This document shows, piece after piece, positions 33,468 to 43,599 of a DNA stretch of 64,000 nt; the first letter of the stretch is position 1, and each line of letters starts with the position of its first letter. The stretch lies in the NCBI RefSeq assembly GCF_950295315.1, contig NC_080164.1, positions 63,192,042 through 63,256,041 on the forward strand. Direction: 5' to 3'. A program made the translations under genes and the position numbers. The DNA comes from Erinaceus europaeus. Taxonomy: Eukaryota > Chordata > Mammalia > Eulipotyphla > Erinaceidae. Below the pieces are notes generated by a model. That model did no database searches and was not told the DNA's origin. It saw nothing but the letters and a program-made list of their open reading frames with translations.

Positions 33468-33929
33468 GTAAGTACTTCCGGAATCAGTATATTTTATTTT
33501 ATTTCTATGTTGTACTAGTGATTTAAAAATGGTTTACAATATTATAAGGAATCAGATCTCATTTTTTCCAAAGAAATATTAGGAGGTTCCTGTCTGCCTC
33601 ATGGAGATGAGAGTAGTGGGCTGGACCCAGGCAGGAGTATGTGGTTGGTTAAATAGTCTTTGCTTCATTGTCCAGCCTTCACTCTGTCTGATGCTTGCTG
33701 GCCTCCTGATGTCCTCCTATCCCTGCTCATCAACATCAGGAGTCTCATGCCCTCTGTTCTAGAGGTATTAACATTTCCACCTTCGTGTTTGTGGCAAATG
33801 CAAGCCCTGTCTACTGATGGATATGTTTCTTCCTGGTCACTTTATCCATGGACCTGGCCTTTTAGAGTTAAGCCTAATAAGTGTGCAATCAGTGTTTTTG
33901 GAGTTGATTTGATTTGGGGGTAGTGTGGT

Positions 33930-34365
33930 GGTGTACAACTTTCTACTGCTGCTGTAATGAGTTACCACAAATTTAGCATCTTGAAACAACACAGATATAG
34001 GACATCACAGTTTCTGTCTATGGCCATACCACCCTGAACACACCCGATCTCATCTGATCTCTGAAGCTAATCAGGGTCAGGCCTGGTTAATACTTGGAAA
34101 GGAGATATCACAGTTTCTGTGAGTCAGAAATCCAAGGAGAGTCAACTGAATCCTCTACTAAGATCTTCACAAGACCAAAGTCTAGATGTGGGCTGGCCTG
34201 GTTCTTATCAGGAGGTGCTGGGAGGATTCCATTTGTAGGTTAATTTGCGTCATTGGCAGAAATCAGTGCCTTGTGGCTGCAGAACTGAGGTCAGTATTTC
34301 CTCGGTATATGTCAGCCTCTTCATGTTCAAGCTGAAATGGCCTGTTGAATCCTTTTCACTCTCTA
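33930..34365 (+). repeat. Ancient mammalian repeat, split by a 5S retrocopy
   Basis: 'ctgctgctgtaatgagttac', 'cttgaaacaacacagatata', then after the 5S copy 'gagtcagaaatccaaggaga' and 'gccttgtggctgcagaactg'. This word order belongs to a common old mammalian repeat I cannot name confidently. A possible distal part appears at about 36395-36460. Confidence 0.55.
34018..34106 (+). pseudogene. 5S rRNA retropseudogene, 3'-truncated, no tail
   Basis: Matches the first ~90 nt of vertebrate 5S rRNA ('ggccataccaccctgaaca', 'gaagctaatcagggtcagg', 'cctggttaatacttgga') with about ten differences, mostly CpG-type. The 5S 5' terminal bases overlap the TSD. A 14-bp perfect TSD 'atcacagtttctgt' lies at 34004-34017 and 34107-34120. 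The 3' ~30 nt, including the pol III terminator, are missing and there is no A-tail. Not a functional 5S gene. Confidence 0.92.
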
Positions 34366-34384
34366 GATATCTTTTGTTGTTGTC

Positions 34385-34480
34385 TTTTTTGCTTATTTTT
34401 TTAATGCCTGGGGTGGACCCCAGAACCCCATAGCTGCAAGGTATATTTACTCTGCTGCTGAGCTATATCCCTGGCCCATC
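34385..34480 (-). repeat. SINE-E (old)
   Basis: 'ggggtggaccccagaacccc' and 'gctgctgagctatatccctg', antisense. Confidence 0.55.
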
Positions 34481-34519
34481 AAATCTTATCTTCCATTACC
34501 AGTTAGAGAAAGGTATTTT

Positions 34520-34743
34520 ATATTATTATTAATTTTTAAAATCCTTGTTTACTGGATAGAGACAGCCAGAAATTGAGAGGGAAGGGGGAGATAAAGAGGG
34601 AGAGGGCCAGAGAGACACCTGCAGCCCTGCTTCACCACTTGTGAAGCTTGCCCCCTGCAGGTGGGAACGGGGGAGGCGGGGCTCAAACCCAGGTCCTTCT
34701 GCATTGTAACATGTACACTCAGCCAGGTGCACCACTGCCTGGC
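34520..34743 (-). repeat. SINE-B
   Basis: Antisense full copy ending 'gcaccactgcctggc', directly against the LTR. Confidence 0.88.
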
Positions 34744-35188
34744 TGTTGTTTTCGATGGGTTAGGTTGTTTTCACCAGGCTAGCTTCACGGGTGGGTAACA
34801 GACGACCAGGGACTCATGGTTGAGCTGTAGGCAGTATCTCTTTATTCATGCAGGACGCAGCACAATCTAAGACGAGCTAAGTTAAACTCAAAGTACAGTA
34901 CTGTATAACTCACAATGCTGTCTTTATATATACTTGCCAACTAGGGTGGAAACAGGATGTGACATAGAGAGGGTGGAGAGAAAAGTGACTGGTGAAAATC
35001 AGAGTGTGACAAAGAGGGGGCAGATTAGGCGAGAATCCTATCACTGAACCACAAATGCCCTGGAGGGAGGGTGGAACTTGTTTAACAGTGGTTATGTAAA
35101 TAGAATGAAGTGGTTATGTAAATAGAATAGTGTTAAGCAGGGGGGATTTAAACCAAATGAAACAGAAGGGGTCTCATGCATACCAACA
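34744..35188 (-). mobile_element. Endogenous retrovirus LTR (3' LTR)
   Basis: About 445 bp with TG...CA ends and inverted 'tgttg/caaca' termini. Minus-strand signals: TATA box 'gtatatataa' (~34924-34933) and AATAAA (complement of 34851-34856). It is followed by the complement of a polypurine tract ('ttccccttttctttttaa', 35191-35208), which defines it as the 3' LTR of a minus-strand provirus. The U3 side resembles the solo LTR at 14537. Confidence 0.82.
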
Positions 35189-35777
35189 ATTCCCCTTTTC
35201 TTTTTAACTAGTGGCCATTGTGGGGTGAACAGAAACCTATATCATACAGGCATTTTCAAAAGAACTGGCATAAGACATGGAAAACAAAATAGGCGAGCAG
35301 CAATAACCAGTGTGATGCCAAGTGGAGCTTTTCTTGCCTCAAAGGGCAAGGCCTAGCAGGCGAAAGGGCATTTCTTGCCTCTGGGAGTGCTTCATGCCTC
35401 TGGGGGCATCTCTTGCCTCAAAGGGCGTTTCCTGCCTCTGTGGGCATCTCTTGCCTCTTGGGGCGCTTCATGCCTCTGTGGGCATAACCTAATAAGGAGG
35501 GGGAGTTTTCTGCCTCTGGGGCAGAGCCTGCAGGTGAGGGGACATTGTCTATAAAGTCTCAAGGCAATTGGCTGAAGTTAGTCTTTGAGAAACACAGCAG
35601 TGTGCACCAGTAAGTCCAATGGAGGTGTCAGTCCAAAGTAGCTGACCACAGAAGAAAATGCCGGAGGATGAAACGCTGCACGTCTGTCTCGATGGGGAAT
35701 GTCGGCCACCAGAATTCTGCTTTTCTGTAGAGAGTGATCTTTGGAGTCTGTGAATCTGTTTCTTCAGGACGTGCCAG
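35189..35777 (-). mobile_element. ERV internal region remnant
   Basis: Sequence upstream of the polypurine tract on the minus strand. No long open frame. It contains six 19-bp tandem units (35376-35489). No second LTR follows, so the provirus is truncated. Confidence 0.6.
35376..35489. repeat. 19-bp tandem repeat in ERV
   Basis: Six in-phase units of 'tgcctctgggggcatctct' type starting at 35376, 35395, 35414, 35433, 35452 and 35471. Out-of-phase relatives lie at 35335 and 35511. Confidence 0.92.
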
Positions 35778-35793
35778 TCCCTAATTTCTATAT

Positions 35794-36073
35794 ATATATT
35801 TTTTTAATATTTATTTTATTTATTCCCTTTTGTTGCCCTTGTTGTTTTATTGTTGTAGTTATTATTGTTGTTGTTGTTGGATAGGACAGAGAGAAATGGA
35901 GAGAGGGAGGGGAAGACAGAAAGGAGGAGAGAAAGATAGACATCTGCAGACCTGCTTCACCGCCTGTGAAGCGACTCCCCTACAGGTGGGGAGCCGGGGT
36001 TCAAACCGGGATCCTTATGCCGGTCCTTGTGCTTTGCTCCACCTGCGCTTAACCTGCTGCGCTACCGCCTGAC
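35794..36073 (-). repeat. SINE-A
   Basis: 16-bp TSD 'tccctaatttctatat' (35778-35793, 36074-36089). Near consensus. Confidence 0.93.
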
Positions 36074-36104
36074 TCCCTAATTTCTATATTTTAAAGTCTG
36101 TTTA

Positions 36105-36230
36105 GGACAAGGGAGATAGCATAATGGTTATGCAAAAAGATTTGCATAACTGAGGCTCCAAAGTCCCAATTTCAGTCCCTCATACCACCATAAACCAGGG
36201 TTGAGCAATGCTCTGATTAACAATAATAAT
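36105..36230 (+). repeat. SINE-C
   Basis: First of two tandem plus copies. Ends in an AAT run. Confidence 0.82.
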
Positions 36231-36231
36231 A

Positions 36232-36369
36232 ATAAGGCAGGGTTAGATAGCATAATGGTTATGCAAAGAGACTTTCTTGCCTGAGGTTCCAAGGCCCCAG
36301 ATTCAGTGCCCTACACTACCCTATACCAGAGCTCAGCAGTGCTCTGGTGGTAAAAAAAAAAAAAAAAAG
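36232..36369 (+). repeat. SINE-C
   Basis: Second tandem copy with a 17-A tail. 'aaagtctg' before the pair (36095) and after it (36386) suggests a shared target. Confidence 0.85.
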
Positions 36370-36604
36370 TAATAATTAATAATAAAGTCTGCTTATTACT
36401 TGCTTTAATTCTATCTGCAAAGTCTCTTTGCTATGGAAGGTAACATATTTATAGCAGTAACACTATAATATGAGAAGTCATAAGACAAAAATTCTACCTT
36501 TCATAGTAGGGCATCTGATACCTGGTATATTAGGAGCATCTATACAGATATATGTAGAATCTCGCTCTCTTCCTGACCCACAGGGGGGCCTCATCTGGCC
36601 CTTC

Positions 36605-37151
36605 TTAACTGTGTCTGTCCAGGAGGCTAATGTATGAGACCCTAAGTTCAAGCCTCAGCATAGGAACACGACAGCACTGAGAGAAGCTATTTCATGTTGC
36701 TTCCATTTTAGATGGCAGAGTGGCCCTGTGGTGTTTTCCCCTGTTCATTCTCTATCTCTCTCTCTCATTCTCTTCCTCTCTCCCTCCCTCCCTCCAGGGT
36801 TTTTGCTGGGGCTCAGTGCTGGCACTTTGAATCCACTGCTCCTGATGGCCATTTTTTCTGTTTTATTGGATAGGACAGAGAGGAATTGAGAGGGGGAAGA
36901 GAAAGATAGACACCTGAAGACCTGCTTCACCACTTGTGAAACGACCCCCTTGCAGGTGGAGAGCTGGGGACTGAACCAGGATCCTAACGCAGATCATTGC
37001 CCTTTATACTATGTGCGCTTAACCCAGTGCACCACTGCCTGGCCCCCTTCCCTGTATCTCTCTGTCTGAAATAAACAGAATGAAAAAGTAGATCCAGGAG
37101 TGAGGACTCAACCATTGAGTCCTTGACACTTAAAAAAAAAAAAAAAAAAAG
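36605..37151 (+). repeat. SINE-E (old), split by SINE-A
   Basis: 'aagttcaagcctcagcata' to the pyrimidine tract before 36796. 'gtatctctctgtctgaaat' to a 19-A tail after 37048. Confidence 0.6.
36796..37048 (-). repeat. SINE-A, long-tail form
   Basis: Antisense tail module, body and head ending 'gcctggccccc'. The CAA block is deleted. Confidence 0.85.
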
Positions 37152-37395
37152 GCCTTTTTTATATAATAAACAAAATAGCTTAATGTGACAGATCACCCTT
37201 GGCATTGGTTGAAGACCATGTATTTGACCCTGAACTTGCCAAATTCATCTTCTTTCTCCTTGGGAAAATTGTTTTCAGGACAGAATGTCCTCCATTATTA
37301 ATTACCAGAGTGTTCAAATGTCGGAGATTCACACGTCTGTTCTTTCTCTTGTCTGACTGTAAAACATTAAACAACTTTGATAGGAAAGTGTCCTC

Positions 37396-37698
37396 AGGTG
37401 GGAGTAGATAGCATAAAGGTTTTGTTTTATTGTTTTTTAAAAGATTTTATTTATTTATGAGAAAGATAGGAGGAGAGAGAAAGAAACCAGACATCACTCT
37501 GGCACATGTGCTGCCGGGGATCGAACTTGCGACCTCATGCTTGAGAGACCAAAACTTTAACACTGTGCCACCTCCTGGACCACAGCATAAAGGTTTTGCA
37601 AAGAGACTCTCATGCCTGAGACTCCAAAGTCCCAGGTTTAATCCCCTGTACCACTGTAAGCCAGAGCTAAGCAATGTTCTGGTTAAAAAAAAAAAAGG
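37396..37698 (+). repeat. SINE-C, split by SINE-D
   Basis: Head at 37396-37424 and remainder at 37584-37698, ending in poly-A. Confidence 0.88.
37425..37583 (-). repeat. SINE-D
   Basis: 15-bp TSD 'agcataaaggttttg' (37410-37424, 37584-37598). Near consensus. Confidence 0.93.
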
Positions 37699-37856
37699 AA
37701 AGTGTTCTCTTGCTGCTGGCTAGAGGCAGAGGACAGAAAGACCTGAGTGAGGAAGGGAGTGGGCACACTGTTGACGTGGATATCTGTAAACACTGTTAAG
37801 GAGCTCTGCGCTGACTTGCTGAAACAACTTTCCTTCCTTCCCTTCTTCCTTTATTT

Positions 37857-38030
37857 ATTTTTTAAATTTCTTTATTGGGGAATTAATGGTTTATCCTCAC
37901 AGTGAAATACAATAGTTTGAACATTCATAACATTTCCACAAAACAATTCAACCCCGTTAGGTCCTCCTCTGCCATCATGTTCCAGGACCTGAGCCCTCCT
38001 CCCCCACCCCAGAGTCTTTTACTTTGGTGG
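37857..38030 (-). mobile_element. LINE-1 3' end, 5'-truncated
   Basis: 13-bp TSD 'tcttcctttattt' (37844-37856, 38031-38043). Only ~170 bp of the 3'UTR remain. Confidence 0.9.
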
Positions 38031-38084
38031 TCTTCCTTTATTTTTAAAAATAAGTTATTGTTATTTATTTATATTTTTTCATCT

Positions 38085-38283
38085 TTTTATTTTATTTATT
38101 ATTGGATAGAGACAGAAATTGAGAGGGGAAGGGGAGATAAGGAGAAAAAGAGACAGAGAGACACCTGCAGCCCTACTTCACCACTCATAAAGCTTTTCCC
38201 CTGTAGGTGGGGACCAGGAGCTTGAACCTGGGTCCTTGAGCACTGCGATGTGAGTGATCAACTAGGTGCGCCACTGCTTGGCC
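38085..38283 (-). repeat. SINE-B
   Basis: Antisense full copy. Confidence 0.88.
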
Positions 38284-38374
38284 TTCTTTCTTCCTTCCTT
38301 TTTTCTCTCTCTCTCTTTTCTTACAGATTGGGCGTGTTCAGGGTGGTATGGCTGTAGACTCCTCTCTTTCTTCT

Positions 38375-38588
38375 TCTTTTTTTATTTTTAAATCTTCATT
38401 TATTTGATAGAGACAGCCAGAAATTGAGAGGAAAAGGAAGATAGGGAGAGAAGGAGACAGAGTGACACCTGCAACACTGCTTTACCACTTGTGAAGCTTT
38501 TCCCCTGCAAGTGGGGACCAGGGGCTTGAACCCAGGTCCTTGCGCACTGTAACATGTGCGCTCAACCAGGTGTGCCACGACCCGGCCC
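38375..38588 (-). repeat. SINE-B
   Basis: Antisense full copy, about 90 bp from the previous one. Confidence 0.9.
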
Positions 38589-38774
38589 CTTCTCTCTCTT
38601 TTCTAAGGTGGATGCCTATGAGGGATTTACTTCTCTGACACTTCAGACTAGCATAGGTATCTTTCCCCCTGAGTGCATCGTGTTTTCAAGGTACTTGGAA
38701 TTTGTAATCAGGTAAAGTAAGACATGCATTCTGGAAAAGACTGTCATGAAAGAAATAAATGCATAATTCTTATA

Positions 38775-38935
38775 AAAATTTATTTTTATAAAAAGCAGAG
38801 TGAATTTTACATGTGCCAGAGTAAAATAGAGAGACAAGCTCGAGCTCCTCTGTGGTACCTGTGGTGCTGAGGATCAAACCAGGAGCCTTAGGCCTGGTAG
38901 AGCCAGTCCTGTGTTCTACCAATCAGATGATTTCC
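38775..38935 (-). repeat. SINE-D-like (old)
   Basis: Antisense: 'gaggatcaaaccaggagcc', 'tgttctaccaatcagatg'. Confidence 0.55.
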
Positions 38936-39090
38936 TTTACTATTCAGTAAAAAAAAAAAAAAATGCCATTCTTACTGATCCCTAGAAATATGAGGCACAG
39001 CATGCCAAGCAGGGCCACACAGGAAACACCAAAATCAGCTGGGAGGGAGGAAATGTGACACTTTGATATCAAAGCTTGTATTGACCTTGA

Positions 39091-39173
39091 TTATTAATAC
39101 AAAAATCACCAAGGCTTTGGTCACTAATACATAAATCACCAAGGCTTTGATTATTAAAACAAAAATCACCAAG
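39091..39173. repeat. 30-bp minisatellite
   Basis: 2.8 units of 30 bp containing 'aaatcaccaaggcttt', starting at 39091, 39121 and 39151. They differ at a few positions. Confidence 0.88.
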
Positions 39174-39199
39174 TAAGAACAGCACAGGTAGGGAACACC

Positions 39200-40580
39200 T
39201 CCTGCTTTGTGGAACATTCACATTCCAGGGGCACTTTTCTCCCTAGAGATCCCATCACAGTTTCTGTGTCTTTTGTTATTCCTGTATCTGTGTCCTATTA
39301 AGATTAATATTCTACCTGTATGTTTATGCGATTCTCTTGCCCCTATGCATCAGAAGCCGTGGTTCATAGAAACTTTAAGCTTGTTATGTTTCTAGGGGCC
39401 TTAAACAAATTGAACAGCCCCATTTTTCATAAAATCTGTTCCATTGTTTGATCAAGGAGTTTTGTTTTGTTCTTTACTGAGAAGGCACCAAGGTGGTGCT
39501 GACCTGGCCAGCCTCTCCATAAAGTTCAGCTCTCTAGCTGGAATCCATCTTCTGTGTATGCTCACTATGTGAACTAGGTTCTTGTGTACTATTTGTACTA
39601 TTCCTGCATTAGGAAGTGGGAGCATAATAGTGGGTGGTAGATTAAAAGGTCCAGTGTATCTAGGCAGGTTCCATAACTTTCCATATATTAATTATGCTAT
39701 ATAAGGTGGCTCCTCCACTGTGGGAACCACCAATCTTTTAGTGGGAATACTAATGGAAGTGGTGTAGATAAAGGGGGAAACATTTCTTCCTCTTGGAGTC
39801 TCTTAAAAAATTCTGCATTATTGGTATTCCTTGTTCCATTATGATCAGTCTTACAGAGTGCAGTGCAGGTTTTGTTACTACTTTTGTTATTGATCAGGCT
39901 CTGAGCCTGGCCATAGGTAAATATTATTAGGACCACACAGAGCTTAATCCTAAACCCTATACATGGCAAAAGGCAAGATGGTTTCAGTTTGGCCTGGAGA
40001 GTTCAGCTGTGCTGAACTTCCTGCGAAGCTAGTACTGTGTCAAGCAGCTCACATGGCGGCGCCTGTGCCATGGAACATTCTCTACCGTTGTTAATCCAAG
40101 TTGAGGGTCCTATTTTTTGATCCAAGTTGAGAGTCCTATTTTATAAGCTGCCCCAATTTTCAGGACCCATCGTCCTCAGGTGGATCATAGAGTATGTTGT
40201 TCCTTCAGAGGATGGAACATTCTCACCATTTTTTTTTTTTAATTTATTTTATTTATTCCCTTTTGTTGCCCTTGTTGTTTCATTGTTGTAGTTATTATTG
40301 TTGTTGTCGTTGTTGGATAGGACAGAGAGAAATGGAGAGAGGGAGGGGAAGACAGAGAGGAGGAGAGAAAGATAGACACCTGCAGACCTGCTTCACCGCC
40401 TGTGAAGCAACTCCCCTGCAGGTGGGGAGCCGGGGTTCAAACCGGGATCCTTATGCCGGTCCTTGTGCTTTGCTCCACCTGCGCTTAACCTGCTGCGCTA
40501 CAGCCCAACTCCCTTCTCACCATTGTTGATCCAAGTTGAGGGTCCTATTTTTGATCCAAGTTGAGGGTCCTAATATATAT
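39200..40580 (-). mobile_element. Possible ERV env-region remnant
   Basis: Non-SINE sequence. Its minus strand has an open frame at 39697-39969 whose N-terminus is a hydrophobic signal-like segment ('IKLCVVLIIFTYGQAQ'), followed by three N-glycosylation sequons (NKS, NKT, NGT) within ~25 residues. That pattern suits a retroviral surface protein start. The frame stops after ~90 codons and downstream pieces are broken. No LTR was found beside it. Could instead be unique intronic DNA. Confidence 0.35.
40231..40513 (-). repeat. SINE-A
   Basis: 11-bp TSD 'ttctcaccatt' (40220-40230, 40514-40524). Near consensus. Confidence 0.94.
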
Positions 40581-40582
40581 AT

Positions 40583-40697
40583 AGCAGAGCACTGATCAGC
40601 TCTGGCTTATGGTAGTGCAGAGGATTGAACCTGGGGCCTTGGAGTCTCAGGTATGAGAGTCTCTTTGCATAACCATTATGCTATCTGCCCCTGCCCT
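40583..40697 (-). repeat. SINE-C
   Basis: Antisense copy after a short TA run. Confidence 0.88.
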
Positions 40698-40779
40698 CAA
40701 GTTTTTATTACATGTTACTTGTGGTTATTTATAATCTGTATATTTTCCACAATGGACTGTCAGTTCCAAGCATGCCAGA

Positions 40780-40905
40780 ATTTTGCTTATTTCCATGTAG
40801 GCTGGGGATCAGGTCTTCTTTGCTAATCATTGTCTCCTCAGTGCTCAGTACAAGTTTTCACCCTTAGGTGCTAGGTAATTGTTGATGAAATGAATAAATG
40901 ATTGG
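40780..40905 (+). repeat. Ancient MIR/L2-type fragment
   Basis: 'tctcctcagtgctcagtac' and 'gatgaaatgaataaatga' recall the ends of old mammalian repeats. Confidence 0.4.
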
Positions 40906-41651
40906 AAGTCAGGAGCAGGACTATCAGCTCTAGAATTATATGTTACTTTCACTGTAAACTCTTCTTTCATGTGGCACTAAAAAAGATTAAGATCTGGTTA
41001 TGGTTAGCTGCTTTGTCTTGAGTAGCATCCTGTTTTCTAGAAGAAAAAAAAAGACTACTGTCTTTTCCTCTTTCGGTGACAACAAGACAAGTCAAGAAGG
41101 GGAAACTTTTATTTTTAGTCTGGAGAGCCTTTGCTCTATCCTGCTATCAACCCTCCGCCTGGCCCTCTTTCTTCCTTCCTTGTATCTCTCTGTCTGAAAT
41201 AAACAGAATGAAAAAGTAGATCCAGGAGTGAGGATCTGTCTGTGCTTTCTTGGCCACAAGTAGAGAGTGAGTGCCGGGGTACATGAGCATGGACATGGCC
41301 TGGTGAGACTACAGAGTGTGACGGCAGCTCCAGCTCCAACTTGAATGAGCAGAGCCCCACAGGAAGTTCCACCTGCTGCCATGCGTAGCCCTGGCATGAT
41401 TGCTGGAGAGGGCTGGGCTCTGGGTTTGCTTCAGCAATGAAAGAAAATATGAACCGTCTTTCAAAAAAAATAAAAGGTCTTGTGCTTGTGCTTGCTGTTT
41501 GTGTACACCTTCAAGGTGGAGAAGGAGCCTAGGGAGTCCCACAACCTCCTGCAGGCAGGAGAGATGCCTGTGTCTCTGGGTCTGCCATTCTAGGGCCAAT
41601 ATACTGTTGCCAAGAACCTGACAGAATGTGTATTTTCTCATCCCTGTCTAG

Positions 41652-41772
41652 GTTTCCATTCTATTATGAACTAAAAATAGCATTTGTAGCCTGGCTGCTG
41701 TCTCCGTACACAAAAGGTTCCAGCCTCCTATACAGGAAGTTTGTGCATCCCACACTGTCTTCAAAAGAAAAG
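41652..41772 (+). CDS. REEP1: REEP1 exon 4
   Basis: 121-nt exon. Acceptor 'tcatccctgtctag', donor 'gtaatt' at 41773. Starts with the third base of the W61 codon and ends at K101, encoding F62 to K101 ('[20 protein letters not shown]' onward). Completes the membrane hairpins and the conserved 'FYYELK...WL' core of the TB2/DP1/HVA22 domain, then '[14 protein letters not shown]', the start of the cytosolic C-terminal region. Identical in my reading to human REEP1. The donor has T at +6 and A at +4, normal strength. Confidence 0.97.
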
Positions 41773-42342
41773 GTAATTTATGCTGCTCTGCCTTTCACTC
41801 CTTCCAGTGAATGAACATTTAAAAAGTGATAAATGAAAAGGATAAAGTCTTTTACTGCAGGAGATCCTCAGTTGGTTCTTAATAACAAGATGTTTCTTCC
41901 AGTCCTTTTATGTTGTTAGTATTTTGTTTTGGGTCTGTTTTTCTGACATGCTTAGAAGTAGTAGAAGATTCTCAAAAGATGAGACTTATAAAACATTTTC
42001 ACATGTTGAAACAAAAGATTCACTTATAATTTAGCCAACACACTGGATTTTGATCAACCCCTGTTTCTCATGATCAACCCCTGTCCCTGTGCAGATGTAA
42101 TTTTACATAAACTCATTGAAAAAATGCTAAAGTTATCATAGGCAGGAAAACTAAAATGTAGGGAGATTAAATATTTTGAATTGGCTACTAACAGCCTGAA
42201 ATATAATAAATTTGTAGTAATATATTTATTAAATTATTAAATATAATAAATTTGCTTTATTCATCAGTAATGAAATGTATGCTAACATTGAAATATGGTT
42301 ATTTATTGTCTGCAGGTAAATATTAATGAAAATGGGTATAGT

Positions 42343-42584
42343 TGGGAGTCGGGCTGTAGCGCAGCGGGTTAAGCGCAGGTGGCGCAAAGCACAAGGACCG
42401 GCATAAGGATCCCGGTTCGAACCCCGGCTCCCCACCTGCAGGGGAGTCGCTTCACAGGCGGTGAAGCAGGTCTGCAGGTGTCTATCTTTCTCTCCTCCTC
42501 TCTGTCTTCCCCTCCCTCTCTCCATTTCTCTCTGTCCTATCCAACAACAACGACAACAACAATAATAACTACAACAATAAAAAA
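42343..42584 (+). repeat. SINE-A (young)
   Basis: 14-bp perfect TSD 'aaaatgggtatagt' (42329-42342, 42585-42598). Head 'tgtagcgcagcgggttaagc', very close to the inferred consensus. Confidence 0.95.
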
Positions 42585-42724
42585 AAAATGGGTATAGTAA
42601 ATTTTTGTGCAACTCACTTTTGAATTTGCTTTGCTTCAAAACCAACTATCTTTGAAGTGAAAAATGCAGATTTATCTAATGTCAGAACTGAAAAAATAAG
42701 TCAGAGAAATTCAGGAAAGAGTTC

Positions 42725-42905
42725 AGGAAGAGGGACAGGCTGGTAGTACACCTGGCTGAGTGTATATAATGCATAAGTCCCAGTCCCCACCTGCAAGAGG
42801 AAAGCTTTGTAAGCAGTAAGCAGTGTCGCAGGTGTCTTTCTTTCTCCCTCTCTGTCTCCCCCTTCCCATTTGATTTCTCTCTGTCTCAATCAAATATGTC
42901 TATGT
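42725..42905 (+). repeat. SINE-B (old)
   Basis: Plus copy with ~25 bp missing around the B box. Confidence 0.7.
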
Positions 42906-42922
42906 ATATAAGGTATTTTTTT

Positions 42923-43241
42923 TAGAAAGGGTTTTTCTTTTCTTTCTTTTTTTTTAATATTTATTTATTTTCCCTTTTGTTGCCCCTGTTGTTTTGCATT
43001 GTTGTTGTGGTTATTGTTGTTGTTGATGTTGTCGTTGTTGGATAGGACAGAGAGAAATGGAGAGAGGAGGGGTAGACAGACAGGGGGAGAGAAAGATAGA
43101 CACCTGCAGATCTGCTTCATCACCTGTGAAGGGGTCCCCCTATAGGTGGGGAGCTGGGGGCTCGAGCCGGGATCGTTATGCTGTTCCTTGAGCTTTGCAC
43201 CACCTGCGGTTAACCCTCTGCGCTACCGCCTGACTAGCATG
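42923..43241 (-). repeat. SINE-A
   Basis: TSD 'aggtattttttt' at 42911-42922 and 43242-43253. Confidence 0.88.
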
Positions 43242-43337
43242 AGGTATTTTTTTCAAAAAAAAGAATTCAAATACGACTTAACTTTATCTCTTGAAAAAAA
43301 TTAGTTCTAATCACATATGGGATAATGTCATTGTCTA

Positions 43338-43437
43338 TAGGACTGAGAGCATAATGGTTATGCAAAAGGCAGCAAAGGTCCCAGGTTCAATTCACTACCA
43401 CAAGCCAGAGCTGAGCAGTGCTCTGATAAAAATAAAG
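43338..43437 (+). repeat. SINE-C (short)
   Basis: Deleted between 'ttatgcaaaa' and 'aaaggtcccaggttcaat'. Confidence 0.78.
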
Positions 43438-43599
43438 TCACCACCTGCAGAGTTATTTTAACATCTCCATTGGTATTGATTTGCAAAATTTGCTTACAAT
43501 AAATTGTTTCATTGTTTTTTAAGATTTCATGCAATAATAGATACAAAGTCCATTAAACAAATACTAGCTTTTTACTAACTTGTTTAACATTTTCTCCTT

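Larger units (their letters stand above)
33468..41651 (+). other. REEP1: REEP1 intron 3
   Basis: 8.2-kb intron holding the 5S retrocopy and the ERV remnants. Stretches with nothing recognisable: 33468-33929, 36370-36604, 37152-37395, 38589-38774, 38936-39090 and 40906-41651 (the last includes the 41181-41234 block identical to 37053-37106). Confidence 0.9.

Noticed and set aside
33391..33468. Exon 3 ending one base later (33468)
   Set aside because: The following bases 'taagta' give no GT donor. Ending at 33467 gives GTAAGT and keeps the W61 codon in frame with exon 4.
34018..34106. Functional 5S rRNA gene
   Set aside because: The 3' third and terminator are missing, CpG sites are decayed, and TSDs mark it as a retrocopy.
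41092..41641. Overlapping 73-110 codon frames on both strands near exon 4
   Set aside because: Composition and overlap suggest chance frames. No family recognised and no splice or polyadenylation context.
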